A stretch of 64,000 bases of DNA from Apricaphanius iberus (taxonomy: Eukaryota > Chordata > Actinopteri > Cyprinodontiformes > Aphaniidae): the NCBI GenBank assembly GCA_028564705.1, contig JAPXFQ010001786.1, positions 682,001 to 746,000 on the forward strand. The letters run 5' to 3'. How positions within the stretch are numbered: the stretch's first letter is position 1; every line of letters starts with the position of its first letter. Below, one piece after another: positions 40,755 through 51,107 of this stretch. Both the position numbers and the translations under genes were made by a program. The notes beneath the pieces were generated by a model that did no database searches, had not been told where the DNA came from, and saw only the letters and a list, made by a program, of their open reading frames with translations.

Positions 40755-41198
40755 TCAGGTCGGGGGGCCATTCCGTCCAACCATGCCTCTACAGGTCTCA
40801 CTGTCATTGCCCACGTGAGCGTTGCAGTCCCCCAGCAGAATGAGGGAGTCCCCAGAAGGAGCACTCTCCAGCACCCCCTCCAAGGACTCCAAGAAGGGTG
40901 TGTAATCTGATCTACTGTTTGGTGCGTAAACATAAAAAATAGTCAGGACCCGTCCCCCCACCCGTAGGCGGAGGGAGGGTACGCTCTCATTCACCGGGGT
41001 AAACCCCAACGTACAGGCGGTGAGATGGGGGGCATCAAGTATGCCCACCCCAGCTCGACACCTCTCAACGGGAGCAACTCCAGAGTGAAACAGAGTCCAA
41101 CCCCTCTCGAGGAGACGAGTTGCAGACCCAGAGCCGTGCGTCGAGGCAAGGCCGACGATGTCCAGTCGTAGTCTCTCAACCTCGCATGTACCTCCCAT
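40755..41198 (-). pseudogene. Rex3-like endonuclease domain
   Basis: An open 147-codon frame carries the APE-type endonuclease core, with 'RCRAGVGILDAPHLTAC', 'LRLRVGGRVLTIFYVYAPN' and 'SLILLGDCNAHVGNDSET'. The start is altered next to a 19-bp-arm palindrome at 41201-41242, where coding for the N-terminal 'WNVTSLxGKEPEL' would be expected. The domain runs into stops near 40750. Confidence 0.75.
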
Positions 41199-41200
41199 GT

Positions 41201-41242
41201 GCCTTTACCCATGGGGCCCAGCCGGGCCCCATGGGTAAAGGC
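41201..41242. repeat. Near-perfect palindrome, 19-bp arms, 4-bp loop
   Basis: The left arm (41201-41219) and right arm (41224-41242) are exact reverse complements, with loop AGCC. The arm core is CCCATGGGGCCC. It lies at the 5' end of the Rex3-like endonuclease. Confidence 0.95.
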
Positions 41243-41350
41243 CCGGCCACCAGGTGCTCGCCAACGTGCCCCACCTCCAGTCCTGGCTCCAGAGTGGGGC
41301 CCTGGAGACCCGTGTCCGGGCGAGGGAACACTACTATCCAATACTGTTGC

Positions 41351-42267
41351 TCATCATAGGGGTCTTCAGTGTTGGAGCCTATTAAGATTGTCATGTACCA
41401 CCCTTAAAAAGTTAAATAAAAACGTAAAATTCAAAAAAAGAATAGAGCATCTTTTCAGAAAGACAGACTATTACTCGCTGATCATAGAAGAGATGCCTTC
41501 TTTCAGTCTTGCGGCAAATAATTTTATAAACTGTATTAAGTACAGTGATTGGTCTGAGGTTAAGAGTCTGTGATGTCCTTAATGTGCATATAACCTAGCA
41601 GTTTTAGCAAGTAAGCTTAAAGGTCTCATTTACTGAGAATCTTGAAACACTGTTTTTTTAAATACAATTGGTCACTCTGAGTTGTATCCTGCATATAAAG
41701 GTTTTCCTCAAACTCCATTCCCTGCATCAGTTACAGAAGAAAATATAACTAATCTGCAGCTACTAGAAGTTAATAGAAGCCTCTAGAAGCTAACAATTAA
41801 CACCTCTAAAACAGGTTTGTTATTTTTGAAAATAATACATCAAGGCTACAGTTATTACCTACGGAAGAGGAGCTGAAAAAGACATGTGATGTTAGAATTT
41901 GTTTTTTGGACACCACTGGCAAAATACAACACTCCATCAGTTGTTTACTTTAAGCACAGTGACTTCATAACTACACACCTTGCAGTACTGGCATTGCCTC
42001 TCTTCTGAGACACAAGGATTAACAACATGAAATATCTAAATAAACCACTCCTAAAGGTTCTAGTTTATTATGAGGCTACAGTCTAAATATATTTACAAGG
42101 AGATGTGCTTTAAATGTCTTATATAAGATAAACAGAATGTGTTAATAAGTTGCCTACTTAGATCTCATGTCACATACTCCAACATAGCATTCCAGGGAAT
42201 GGAAAGAGGACAAATTAATAACTACCTGGGTAATCCCCTGCCATATATAGCAATTTATCCATAAAAC
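41351..42267. other. No gene recognised
   Basis: AT-rich interval. It starts with an A-rich run (41420-41450). An open stretch ending at 41573 has the residues '...FRKTDYYSLIIEEMPSF', which I could not place in any family. The ORF2 of the Tx1 element cut at 39391 does not visibly resume here. Confidence 0.4.
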
Positions 42268-42645
42268 CTGATGAAACCAATCAGTTAGGTAGAATACAAG
42301 CATGTCTCGAAGACATAAAAACGTGGGTGTATCTGAATTTTCTACTTTTAAATTCAGACAAGACAGAAGTTGTTGTCTTTGGACCAGAACCTTTAAAAAG
42401 GAAATTGCTAAATCAATCACTTCATCTGGATGGCATTCATTTGGCCTCAGGTAATAATGTAAAGAACCTCATTGTAATTTTTGACCAAGACATGACATTT
42501 AAATCCCATATTAAACAAGTTTCTAAGATATCTTTCTTTCACCTCTGGAATATTGCTAAAATTAGAAACATCCTGTCCAGGAGTGATGCAGATAAACTAG
42601 TACATGTATTTGTTACTTCAAGGCTGGACTACTGTTGTTGGACAC
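42268..42645 (+). mobile_element. L2-like LINE fragment after the YADD block
   Basis: In frame from 42268: 'NQLGRIQACLEDIKTWVYLN', 'FLLLNSDKTEVVVFGPEPLK', then 'VKNLIVIFDQDMTFKSHIKQ', 'FFHLWNIAKIRNILSRSDAD' and 'LVHVFVTSRLDYC'. These are the RT thumb and connection region of L2-like elements. It ends in 'CCWTLQARLNDRHQ', where the order is scrambled, and the rest is lost. Confidence 0.8.
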
Positions 42646-42711
42646 TCCAAGCCCGGTTAAATGACCGTCATCAATAATCACTATTTTGAGATACTAACCA
42701 TCATAAACTCG

Positions 42712-43616
42712 CATCCTCGGATCCTCTTAATTTGGATTGATACGGAGCACTTCAGTTCTATAACGAATTTACGTTCCCCTCCGCTTATACGACAGGTCAG
42801 AGCAATTCAGCTGTTCCCTGCTTTCCCCTTTAGATATGCGTAAATACCCAAAGTAATTTGACTACTGGGCTTACCCGTCTCTCTGCCTTCGTATAGAATA
42901 ATGATCCCTACGCTGATTGCTCGAGTTGCAAAGTACTTCCGCCTTTTTCACAGCTTACTCTCCGTTGACTTATTTCTTCAAGCGATCAGGCACTCATATA
43001 TATATATTTCCCTATATATAAGTATATAGAGTTGATAGACAGCAGTTATCCAGCCGACTCAAGCCCACTGACTTTTACCTTATTGAACTCTACAGGGTTT
43101 TAACAGATTTGTGTTGCTGGACCCTCAGGCAATATAATCATAGATAATTAACAACCTCCCATAGTCATGCAGTCAGAACACAACACCATGATTGACATTA
43201 GGCAAGCTGCATGTCCCAGGACACCCTCTGACAGCTGGGAGACCTCGTCAAGCTAGACTTATAAAGAATAGCAAAATCCCTCTCATAGTCACAATGTAAG
43301 AGTCATGCTAACTCCAGTGCTAGGTCGTCCAAGAGGTGGACTTAATTTTTAAAGTTGCTGTTCCATCTTAGGAGCTGCTCTAGTGACAGAAATAATCTAC
43401 TCACGGTCAGGAGGTGGCGTTCCACTGTCAATGATGCTTGATAGACAGGGCTAAGGTGGCACTTCTGTTTACCTATCTCCTAGTCGGGCATTATCAATTC
43501 TCTTAAGCACTATTACAAATATAGTCTTCTACTAAAGGAACTGTTCCTGTCTCCTTGGATCCAGATTCTCGTGCTTGAGAGGGGAAGACCCCACCCGGGC
43601 TGGCCTTTTGTGTTTA
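42712..43616. repeat. Unclassified 1.7-kb repeat, part A (left half)
   Basis: Aligns with the left half of 61370-62340. Shared landmarks in order: 'ACGGAGCACTTCAGT', 'CTGCTCGAGTCGCAAAGTA'-like, 'CATATATATATAT...CCTATATATA', 'AGACAATATAATC'-like, 'GGATAATTAA'-like, 'TACTCACG', 'CGTGCTTGAGAGGGG'/'CTCGTGTTCC'. No reading frame of note. Its right half (part B, 51108-51751) lies beyond a large insertion. Confidence 0.7.
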
Positions 43617-43624
43617 TGTTTAAA
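43617..43624. repeat. Left target-site duplication (TGTTTAAA)
   Basis: Matches TGTTCAAA at 51100-51107 with one difference, flanking the LINE inserted in the 1.7-kb repeat. Confidence 0.6.
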
Positions 43625-44886
43625 CTTGATTTGATTTTGAAGAGGCAGAATGCTTATATTATTGCCTGTCAATTCAAAAAAATTAAACACATTAATCTAC
43701 CCTTTAATACATACATCATTTCAAATTTAGGAAAAAAAACAACAAAAAAACAGAAAAGAACAGAGAACATTATACGCTACTTAGTCGAATAAAATCACAA
43801 TACTCATAAATTTACAACACAAATTATAAACTCTTGTAACCTTCAAAAATTATTTCCAAGACCATCTTTTTAAACAAAAAAAATGTACCACAACTTCGTA
43901 AATTTACACTGGCATTATTCCATAATTTAACCCCCACCACAGATGTACATTTCCTTGTAATTTCTTCTTTTGCCATAGGAACAGAAAATTTGCAAATATC
44001 TCTGAAATCATACTTTGTTTCTACAGGAGAAAAAAACATTTGTATGCTCAATGGAAGTAACTTAAATTTAGCTTTATACTTTATTTGCATTATTTTGTAG
44101 TATACTAAGTCATTAAATTTCATGACATGTGATTTTGTGAACAGTGGATGAGTATGTGCCAAATAATCAGCCTTAATAATAATACGTATTGCATGTTCTT
44201 GTAAGAGAAATATTGCATCAACTAATGTTTTAGTTGTCAATCCCCAGACTTCCACACAATATGATATATAAGGAAGTATAAGTGAACAATAAATAGTATG
44301 TAAGGCTGCATAGTTTAACATATGTCTTGATTTGTAGAGTATTGCTATTATCATAGAAAGTTTTCCTTTAATATAATAAACATGCTGTCTCCATTTCATT
44401 TTATCATCGGCAGTCACCTCAAAAAATGTAATCTCTGTCACCCTTTCAATTTCAACATTATTTATTTTTAATTTAATGTCCCTGTCAAGTTCCTTTTGAT
44501 TACCAAAAATCATAAATTTAGTCTTTTTTAAATTGAGTGATAATCTATTAATATCAAACGAAGACTTAAGGATTTCCAATTCTTTTTCTATTGAGGACAA
44601 AAGTTTCTGTAGATTATTACCTGAACAACATAAATCTTTATCATCTGCAAAAATAAATTTCAACTGGTCAGTGACATTACAAATATCATTAATATAAAGC
44701 AAAAAAAAGTTTTGGTCCTAGCACAGATCCCTGGGGAACACCACAGGTAAACTTCCTAAATTTTACATTTTTTTAGTGATTTCTAAACATTGCTTCCTGT
44801 GGTCCAAATAACTCCTCAACCAAAAATAAGCTACTCTTCTTAACCCATACTTCTCAATTTTTTAAAATAATATACTGTGATCAATC
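43625..44886 (-). mobile_element. CR1-group LINE inserted in the 1.7-kb repeat: RT end, C-terminus, tail
   Basis: A long open frame (44702-43824, 292 codons) begins 'MLYINDICNVTDQLKFIFAD', where the catalytic box is FADDK with one residue lost before it. It continues 'LSLNLKKTKFMIFGNQKELD', 'IERVTEITFFEVTADDKMKW', 'AILYKSRHMLNYAALHTIYC', 'SYCVEVWGLTTK' and 'LLQEHAIRIIIKADY', ending 'FLFKKMVLEIIFEGYKSL'. Upstream, to 44880, lie RT blocks 'LRRVAYFWLRSYLDHRKQC' and, across a frame change, 'PGDLC...QNFFLLYINDI'. The 3' end is a short UTR with an ATCAAATCAAG tail. The long intact frame suggests fairly recent activity. The other half of this LINE lies at 49122-51099. Confidence 0.85.
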
Positions 44887-45270
44887 CAGGGGCAGATCTA
44901 CTGGGGCATAGGGTGGCAGTTGCCACCCTATGCCGCCCCAAAAAGAGCTTACTTTATCAAAGTTTTGAATGGCATCGTCTGCCTGATGGTTGGACTCCCA
45001 ACAGCACCTTCATTTAAGGACATTTAATTACTCACAGATTCTCCTAATCTGTGAGTAATTAAAGTGTGAGGGTTAGAACTCTGATCTGAATGGTTAGTGC
45101 AGGAAGCAAGTTCTTCATTGCTGGCAGTCACATTTGAAATTGCAGCATTTTCATTGCTGGCAACACAAAAATCAACTTCTCCATCATCAACAGGCTGTTC
45201 ATTAGAAGAAACATTTTAATCGACAAAATCATCAGAAAAATCAGATTGATTGTCACTTTCAAAGTGAACA
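44887..45270 (-). mobile_element. hAT-like remnant with fold-back sequences
   Basis: Starts with CAGGGGCAGATCTACTGGGG, the common start of fish hAT ends. A 14-bp perfect hairpin follows (GGCATAGGGTGGCA, 44905-44918, pairing with 44921-44934), then a second hairpin at 45023-45063. Minus-strand frames give acidic, asparagine-rich sequence such as 'SSNEQPVDDGEVDFCVASNE', reminiscent of the N-terminal region of hAT-encoded proteins, but no zinc finger or transposase core. Other end not located. Confidence 0.45.
45023..45063. repeat. Perfect inverted repeat, 18-bp arms, 5-bp loop
   Basis: TTTAATTACTCACAGATT (45023-45040), loop CTCCT, then the exact reverse complement (45046-45063). Confidence 0.95.
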
Positions 45271-45299
45271 TGTGTGTCTGTGTGTGTTTGTGTGTGCGT

Positions 45300-46840
45300 C
45301 AGACCTCCAACTCCATCTGCTGGTGAAATGGAGAAATCTCCTTCTGAACGGGTCCGCACCCCTGATCAGTCAGCTTTTTGATGTCCTCTGCGTGGGCCAT
45401 GACTCCGCCTCCTGGTACATTGGTCTCTCCAGTGGCTACGCCCCCCGCAGGCAAAACAACGGTCATCGTCATCACCTGATTCTCTGTTATTGTCGTTGTT
45501 GTTGCGCCGGTCTGGGGAAAAATTGCGGCGACGTCGCTTTCTGCCTCCTCTTCGGTACTCACAAGGGTTTGTTGGCTGACGTCGGAGCGGTCCACTCCTG
45601 TAATCTTTTCTGACTGCAGAGTACATCGTTAATGCTGCTTTGTGCATATCTGTGTCTCTCTTAGACTGCAGCTCGCTTTGTTTTCTTTTCAACTGACTCT
45701 CAAAGTGAATCACATATTTGCGCAGGTCACTAAAATTCATTTCAGCATCCAAACCAATGTACTTGTCGATTACTTCTGCTCGAAGTTCTGGCAATAAAGC
45801 ACCAAGAACTCGATCACAAACGTGATCGTAAGCAGAACCAGTGAAGTCACCTTGTTCCGGTTTCTGAAGTCCACTGAACTGCTCAAAAGCTTCTCCTAAT
45901 CTGTGAATAAAGTCATATGCATCTTCTCCCTGTCTTTGTTTCACAGAATGCAGCTTAGTCAAGTTTGGCCTTGTCGGAAATTCTTTTTCAATGGCTTTAC
46001 AGAGCTTAGTTATCGCTGCGGAATTATTATATTATTCAGAGCTTACCTCTGATTCGTCCCCGACACCGTGGTCAAGCTTTGTACGCAGGCCCGCTGCAGG
46101 CAAACTGTCTTTCAGCTTCACAGCGTCGGCGGCTTTGAGTTTGAGTTTCAGAATCCGACCAATCTCCGCCTCGGTGGGCTTGTAGGACAGACATTCAATG
46201 TGGTGTCTGGCCCTCTCGAGAGTAGGGCTAGCTAATTGGGCTTCAGTTTTTAGTTCCTTTGTCCTCGGAATCTCTGCTTTCGGCGGAGTGTCTGCAAGTA
46301 CCTCTGACTGCTGTTCACTGGGGCCCGCCTCTGCTCGTTCGTGATAGGCTTCTGCTCCCGTCTGTTCTGGCGTAGCCATCGCCTGTTGGCTCCTAAGGGG
46401 GGCGGAGTCCAGGTCGGGGTCGGGATGTGAAAATTTCAAAGCCTGTAATTGTCATATTAACTGTTTGGCAGAAAAATATGGCGGTGGGTTTGGCATTTCT
46501 TTTGTAGATCTACACTTTTGCTTAGCGCTAGGAGGAGGAGGTCTGACGTCTGTGTCGCTTGGAGTGACCTTATTACGTAAAGTGTTTAAGAGTGGAGCTT
46601 TCGGCTGAGTGTCTGTGTGTGTAGAAAACTTAACAGAACAAATCTTAATCCTTTTGCGTTTGGGTTCTGCCGATGCATTGTCGCAACGTCCAGCAATAGG
46701 ACCGGATTTATCTAAACCACCGCCCTGCTCCTTAAAGCTGGCTTTCCGCTCACAGCGAACCACTTCATCTCGCCACACCTTCAGCAACTTTCTTTGTTTT
46801 TCAATCTGTTATATGACAAAAAAACCTTAGATTGTAATTT
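45300..46840 (-). pseudogene. Endogenous-retrovirus-type gag, broken
   Basis: Read leftwards, three open pieces (46787-46452, 46439-46032, 45962-45366) look like one retroviral gag. The first piece is basic and contains a PPPY motif near its end, the type of late-budding motif bound by WW-domain ubiquitin ligases. The second is proline/alanine/glutamate-rich. The third has capsid-like helices ending in an arginine-rich stretch, then a single zinc knuckle of the C-x2-C-x4-H-x4-C form (residues about 168-181 of that piece) before a basic tail and stop. Breaks lie at about 46445 and 46000. No protease, polymerase, envelope or LTR adjoins. Retroviral rather than Ty3 origin is inferred from PPPY plus the single knuckle. 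Confidence 0.65.
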
Positions 46841-46854
46841 TTCCCCCTCTGAGA

Positions 46855-49121
46855 TTAATTTCTGTTAAAAAAAAAGGCACAAGGGTGGAGTCTCTGGTCG
46901 GTGGGAGGGCGCTGGGAGAGAACCGCTCCGACCCCAGTGTCGAAGGCATCCACCTCCAAGATGAATTGAGAGTCAGCATGTGGGTAAATCAGGATGGGGG
47001 CTTCAACAAACCTTTTCTTCAGTTCTTGGAAGGCTCGGTCAGTAGTTTGGTCACAGACAAAGGTCCGCTTTGTGGAAGTGAGGGCCGTTAATCCTCGAAT
47101 AAACTGCCTATAAAAGTTTGCGAAACCCAGGAAACGCTGCAGCTGCATCCTGGAGGTGCTTCCTTGGACTGCTTTGATCTTATAATGATTGGTCTTCACC
47201 TGTCCAACCTCAAAGACGTAACATAGGAAGGAAACAGAGTCTAGGTGAAACTCACAGTTCTCTCCTTTTACGAAGAGGGAGTTCTCTAAGAGCCGCTGGA
47301 GAACTTTACGGATGTGTTGACGATGTTGGGGAAGGTCCTTAGAGAAGATGAGGATATCATCTAGATAAACAAAGACAAAGATGTTAAGAACGTGTCGGAG
47401 TACATCGTTCACCAGATGCTGGAAAACGGCGGGGGCATTGCAGAGGCCAAAAGGCATAACCAAGTTCTCGAAATGTCCGATGTGAGACTTAAACACAGTT
47501 TTCCATTCATCCCCTTTGCGAATCCTGACGAGGTGGTAAGCGTTGCGCAAGTCTAGCTTGGTAAAGACTGTGGCGCTCAATGCAGCTTCGAAAGCTGAGG
47601 TGATGAGAGGAAGGGAGTACTTGTTCTTAATGGTGATGGCGTTAAGCCCTCTGTAATCTATGCATAGGCGTAATGTCTTGTCCTTTTCCACAAAGAAGAA
47701 GCCTGCACCCACTGGGGCTGTAGATGGGCGAAATATGCCGGCCATAGCTCCATAGCTGCCCTCTCCTTAGCTGACAGGTTAAAAAGGCGACCCAAGGGCA
47801 GCGGAGCACCTGGGAGGAAGACGATGGCACAATCGTAGGGCCTATGAGGAGGGAGAGAAAGAGCCCGGGTATTGCTAAAAACCTTGTGGAGGCCATGGTA
47901 CTCGGGAGAAATCTTCGACATGTCAGGCTGGTTAGGATCTGAGGGACTGGTGGCTGAACTAGGAGGAACAGCTGATCTGAGGCAACTTTGATGGCAGTAG
48001 TTGCCCCAGGCCTCAACACGGGCCTTAGTCCAGTTTATAATTGGACTGTGGGTGGTTAGCCAAGGGTATCCCAGCACTAAAGGTGCATCATGGTTGGGGA
48101 AAACATAAAAACGGGACCATTCCTGGTGATTGCCTGAAAGCACCAAGTTCAGGGGCAAGATCCGTTGTGTTATTGCGGCCAGAGGGCTACCATCAAGGGC
48201 TAAAACTTCTAAGGGAACTAAAAGCGGTTCCACCGGAAGGTTAAATTTCTTTACTATGTCAGGACTAATTACATTTTGCTCAGACCCCGAATCGATCAGT
48301 GCATGGATGGAGATGTGGTCTCTTCATTTAAAATTACTGCAGGTAATGTTAGCCGGGGACGATTATGAGAGGTGGTGCCCGACAGTATCCCCAAACTTAC
48401 GTCGCAATAAAGGCAGCAACCACCTTCCATATGGTGCTGGCGCTCAGCCGGAGAAAGCCGAGCCCTGCCAATCTGCATTGGCTCTGGAGAGGGCGGACGC
48501 GGGGAAGAAGCGGAAGCAGTCAAAGTGGGACCAGCTGTGGCGAATGTTGGAGGAAATGGGAGAGCCATTGTTGTTAACAAGGCTTTTGATCTCTCCCGGA
48601 GTCTGTTATCAATTTTGATAGCCAGGTCTATCAGGCCGTCCAGGGATTCGGGCTCGTCTCGGTAAGAAATTTCGTCTTTGATCTTCTCATTTAACGAATG
48701 TAGGAAGGCTGCTTTAAGCGCCAGGTCATTCCAGCCAGATTTGGCTGCTAGCGTGCAGAACTCAATAGTGAGCTCAGCGACCGGACGATTACCCTGCTTT
48801 AAATTCCAGAGAAGCTTAGCGGACTGTTCATCGCCGCGGTTTACACAGAAAGTTTGCTTGAATTGGTCAATCAACTGAGTGAAGGTGTACTTATGTGTAC
48901 TTATCTAGGGACTCCAAATCGAACAAAGCTTGCGCCAACTGCAGGGCCTTACCTCTGAAGAGTGCGATCATGTACAAGATCTTATTTGCATCTTCCCGAA
49001 AGGTTTGGGGAGAACGCTCGAAGGCGAACGAGCACTGCAGGAGAAATCCACCGCTCTTGGATAAATCGCCCATGAACGGCTCCGGAGTTGGGGAGACGAC
49101 CTCACGGAAGGCTTGGGTGGC
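46855..49121 (-). pseudogene. Ty3-like LTR retrotransposon gag-pol fragment
   Basis: Order on the minus strand is as follows. Gag (49121-48296) has 'SPTPEPFMGDLSKSGGFLLQ', 'TFREDANKILYMIALFRGKA', then 'FCVNRGDEQSAKLLWNLKQG' and 'PEPMQIGRARLSPAERQHHM'; its zinc knuckle is damaged ('CLYCDVSLGIL'). The protease/linker (48233-47990) has 'APLVLGYPWLTTHSPIINW'. RT and the start of RNase H (47745-46855, 296 codons open) have '[20 protein letters not shown]', '[18 protein letters not shown]', '[20 protein letters not shown]', '[16 protein letters not shown]' (intact YLDD), '[14 protein letters not shown]' and '[19 protein letters not shown]'. It stops at the RNase H edge; integrase and LTRs are absent. 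Breaks occur at about 48880, 48300 and 47740. Confidence 0.9.
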
Positions 49122-49509
49122 CATTAGCAAGCTCTTAGTCATCCATGGTTTTCTACTACAGTTTTCCTTCACCTGATAGTTTCTAATAGGACAATGTTTG
49201 TAATAGAACTCTAAAAAGATGGACAAAAATGTATCATATGCCAAATTAACATCCTCCACATACACATCATCCCAAGCACAATCTGTGAGGTCTACCTTTA
49301 AAGCCTCAATTTTTTCCAAAGTCCTTATTCTCACTAATTTATGTGTAGTTTAATCTTTTTCAGCGGAAATATTATCTTTTAAACTATGCAAAATTCCAAA
49401 TAGAGGCAGATGATCCGTAATGTCATGTAAGAATATACCACTTGTAGCTGAACTGTACACGTTTGTAAAGATATTGTCTATTAGTGTAGCGCTGTCCTTG
49501 GTAATTCTG

Positions 49510-50031
49510 CAGGGCTTATTTATTAGTGGCCTTAATCCAAAACATTAACATAGTATTACAAAAGTCATGTGTTGCTTTATGAACATCCCATTTCAACAAA
49601 TCAATAATAAAATCACCACAAACAATATTTTTATAACATATTTTTTCAAAAATATTAGTTATGATTTTCAAAAACTGCTCCATACAGGAGTCAGGTGTTC
49701 TACAACTTAAAACTATACTCTTACACCTTTTTGTCTTGATTTCAATTGTCATATTTTCCATAATTTCATCAACAACTGTGGTGTCTATAACCCTACACTG
49801 AAAACTTTTTATGTACATACAATGCCACTCCACCTCCCTTTTTTGTTGTCCTACTAACACAAAAAAATTATATCCTTCTAACACAAAATCAACATCCTTT
49901 TCCTTTGTTATCCACGTTTCACTTAAAGCAATGACTAAAACCTGTGTTTTAATGACTAAGTGATCTTTGATACGTACAAAATTGGCATATAAACTTCTAC
50001 AATTTAAGGGTATGATACAGAAACCTTTCAA
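49510..50031 (-). pseudogene. LINE ORF2 endonuclease (APE type)
   Basis: A 171-codon open frame: 'MKGFCIIPLNCRSLYANFVR', 'VLVIALSETWITKEKDVDFV' (catalytic E in SETW), 'LEGYNFFVLVGQQKREVEWH', 'SIVLSCRTPDSCMEQFLKII' (usually V-YRPP), and 'YKNIVCGDFIIDLLKWDVHK' (usually GDFNID, here GDFIID, so one catalytic position is altered). It ends with a stop near 49516. Confidence 0.8.
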
Positions 50032-50447
50032 ATTAACATTACCAACATTTTCTGAATAATAATCAGAATTGACTCAAAAGTCATCATAAAGGTTTTTTTC
50101 AGGGTCAATGCCATTTTAAAAATTAAATCATTTATGTTCGTCCAAACTAGAAAAACAGAATTCTTCAATATTATTTCTAACTAAAGAGTCCTCAATGTCA
50201 GAGGAGTCACTCTTACCTTCCCCCCAAAAAATCTAATCTTGTCATTTAATAAAAAAAAACACAAAACAGCAAATAAATAAACTATTCAACCATTTCCCTC
50301 CGTTATATTTCAACAGTTCTTTCAGGTTTTTTATCACAACCACCTTTGCTTGCTCTGGTGAGCCATTTAATCACACAAACACTTTCTCATTTCTTGACCA
50401 TGTTGACAGAATTTTATTCTGCTTCCTAAGAATTCCACAGTTTCTAG

Positions 50448-51010
50448 CTATTTCAGCATTTTTTTAGTCAGGTGCTCATTGATATATATACCAGTATCTT
50501 TAAGCTTTTTGGCCTGTCTGTCGGCCTTGTGCTTTTGATTAACAAATATAACTACAATGACAGGTGAATTAATTCTGTCCTTGCAAGGGAGAGTGTGAAA
50601 AGCTGAGACTTGCTGATTCTCTAAGTGAATGTTCTTACTGTTCATAAATTGTACCACTTGTTGTTCTAGAGTGTGTTGCTCCTCAGGAGATTCCTCCTCT
50701 TTTGGATATTTGCTTGTTGTAGCAGCAACTCTAGCATAGCTGCGTTGGGTGGTAGCCAGGCCGATAATGGTAATTTCATCAGCATGGGAATATTGCTTCA
50801 AATCCTCAATCCTTTGTTCCAGCAGTTCAATCTTCTCATCAAGCTTTTTATTACTGTTGTTAATACAGGATTTCAGTTCTGAAATGTCATCCACTAGGCC
50901 CAAAAGGGTGGCTTCTTGGGTCAACACTTTGTTAATGTCCTCAGTCATAGCGGTAAGTTGCTTCTTGATTTCTTCCAATTCTTTTCCAAGCTGTTTAACC
51001 GTCGACATCT
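50448..51010 (-). pseudogene. LINE ORF1: coiled-coil RNA-binding-type protein, nearly intact
   Basis: An open frame of about 188 residues from the ATG at 51010. Residues 1-85 form a heptad-rich coiled coil ('QLGKELEEIKKQLTAMTEDI', 'KKLDEKIELLEQRIEDLKQY'). The second part contains 'DEITIIGL' (the start of an RRM-like fold), then 'EEQHTLEQQVVQFMNSKNI' and 'NSPVIVVIFVNQKHKADRQA', ending 'YINEHLTKKMLK' at a stop. This is the standard coiled coil-plus-RRM-like layout of ORF1p in several LINE clades. An upstream in-frame extension of about 24 codons exists, but the ATG at 51010 follows a purine-rich context and fits the family length better. Confidence 0.7.
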
Positions 51011-51099
51011 TTTCCAAAAAAGAAAAATAGAGTAATTCCAAATCCAAAAACTTCTGGGTAGACTTAATGGTCTCCAGCAATCACTTCCTAATCTTGGCC

Positions 51100-51107
51100 T
51101 GTTCAAA
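51100..51107. repeat. Right target-site duplication (TGTTCAAA)
   Basis: Partner of 43617-43624. Together with the continuity to the intact copy at 61.3-63.0 kb it marks the LINE's right boundary. Confidence 0.6.

Larger units (their letters stand above)
39392..41350 (-). mobile_element. Rex3-like (RTE clade) LINE, reverse, both ends truncated
   Basis: Read leftwards from about 41350. The endonuclease (41200-40755) has 'RLRLDIVGLASTHGSG', 'LTIFYVYAPNSRSDY' and 'DSLILLGDCNAHVGN' (normally GDFNAH). A linker follows. RT (40405-39515) shows 'LVVPLFKKGDHRVYSNYRGI', 'EEQCGFCPGRGTLDQL', 'YMCFVDLEKAFDHVPQGIL', the 'GLSQGFPLSPDF' loop and 'GSLLFADDVVLLASSERDLQ' (intact FADD). Then come 'AGMRISTSKSETMVLSRKRV' and 'EITYLGVLFTNEGKMERE'. 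It ends inside 'KAKLSIYLLIDVPILIYGHE', so the C-terminus and short 3' UTR are gone. GC content is clearly higher than the AT-rich surroundings. Frame changes are few, suggesting a younger insertion. Confidence 0.85.
49122..51099 (-). mobile_element. CR1-group LINE inserted in the 1.7-kb repeat: 5' end, ORF1, endonuclease
   Basis: 5' half of the LINE whose 3' half lies at 43625-44886. Order on the minus strand: short leader (51099-51011), ORF1 (51010-50448), a spacer, the ORF2 endonuclease (50031-49510), then post-endonuclease sequence to 49122 ('AWDDVYVEDVNLAYDTFLSI', 'HCPIRN', 'KPWMTKSLL'), where the Ty3-like gag cuts in. The element starts within a few bases of the target duplication at 51100, so it appears to be full-length at its 5' end. 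About 150 residues between here and the RT palm are missing. Confidence 0.8.

Noticed and set aside
41199..41573. 124-codon forward frame across the Rex3 edge
   Set aside because: Its first half is antisense to the Rex3-like endonuclease and its second half has no recognisable family. The join is accidental.
45272..45613. 113-codon forward frame rich in cysteine
   Set aside because: It is the antisense shadow of the arginine-rich end of the retroviral-type gag.
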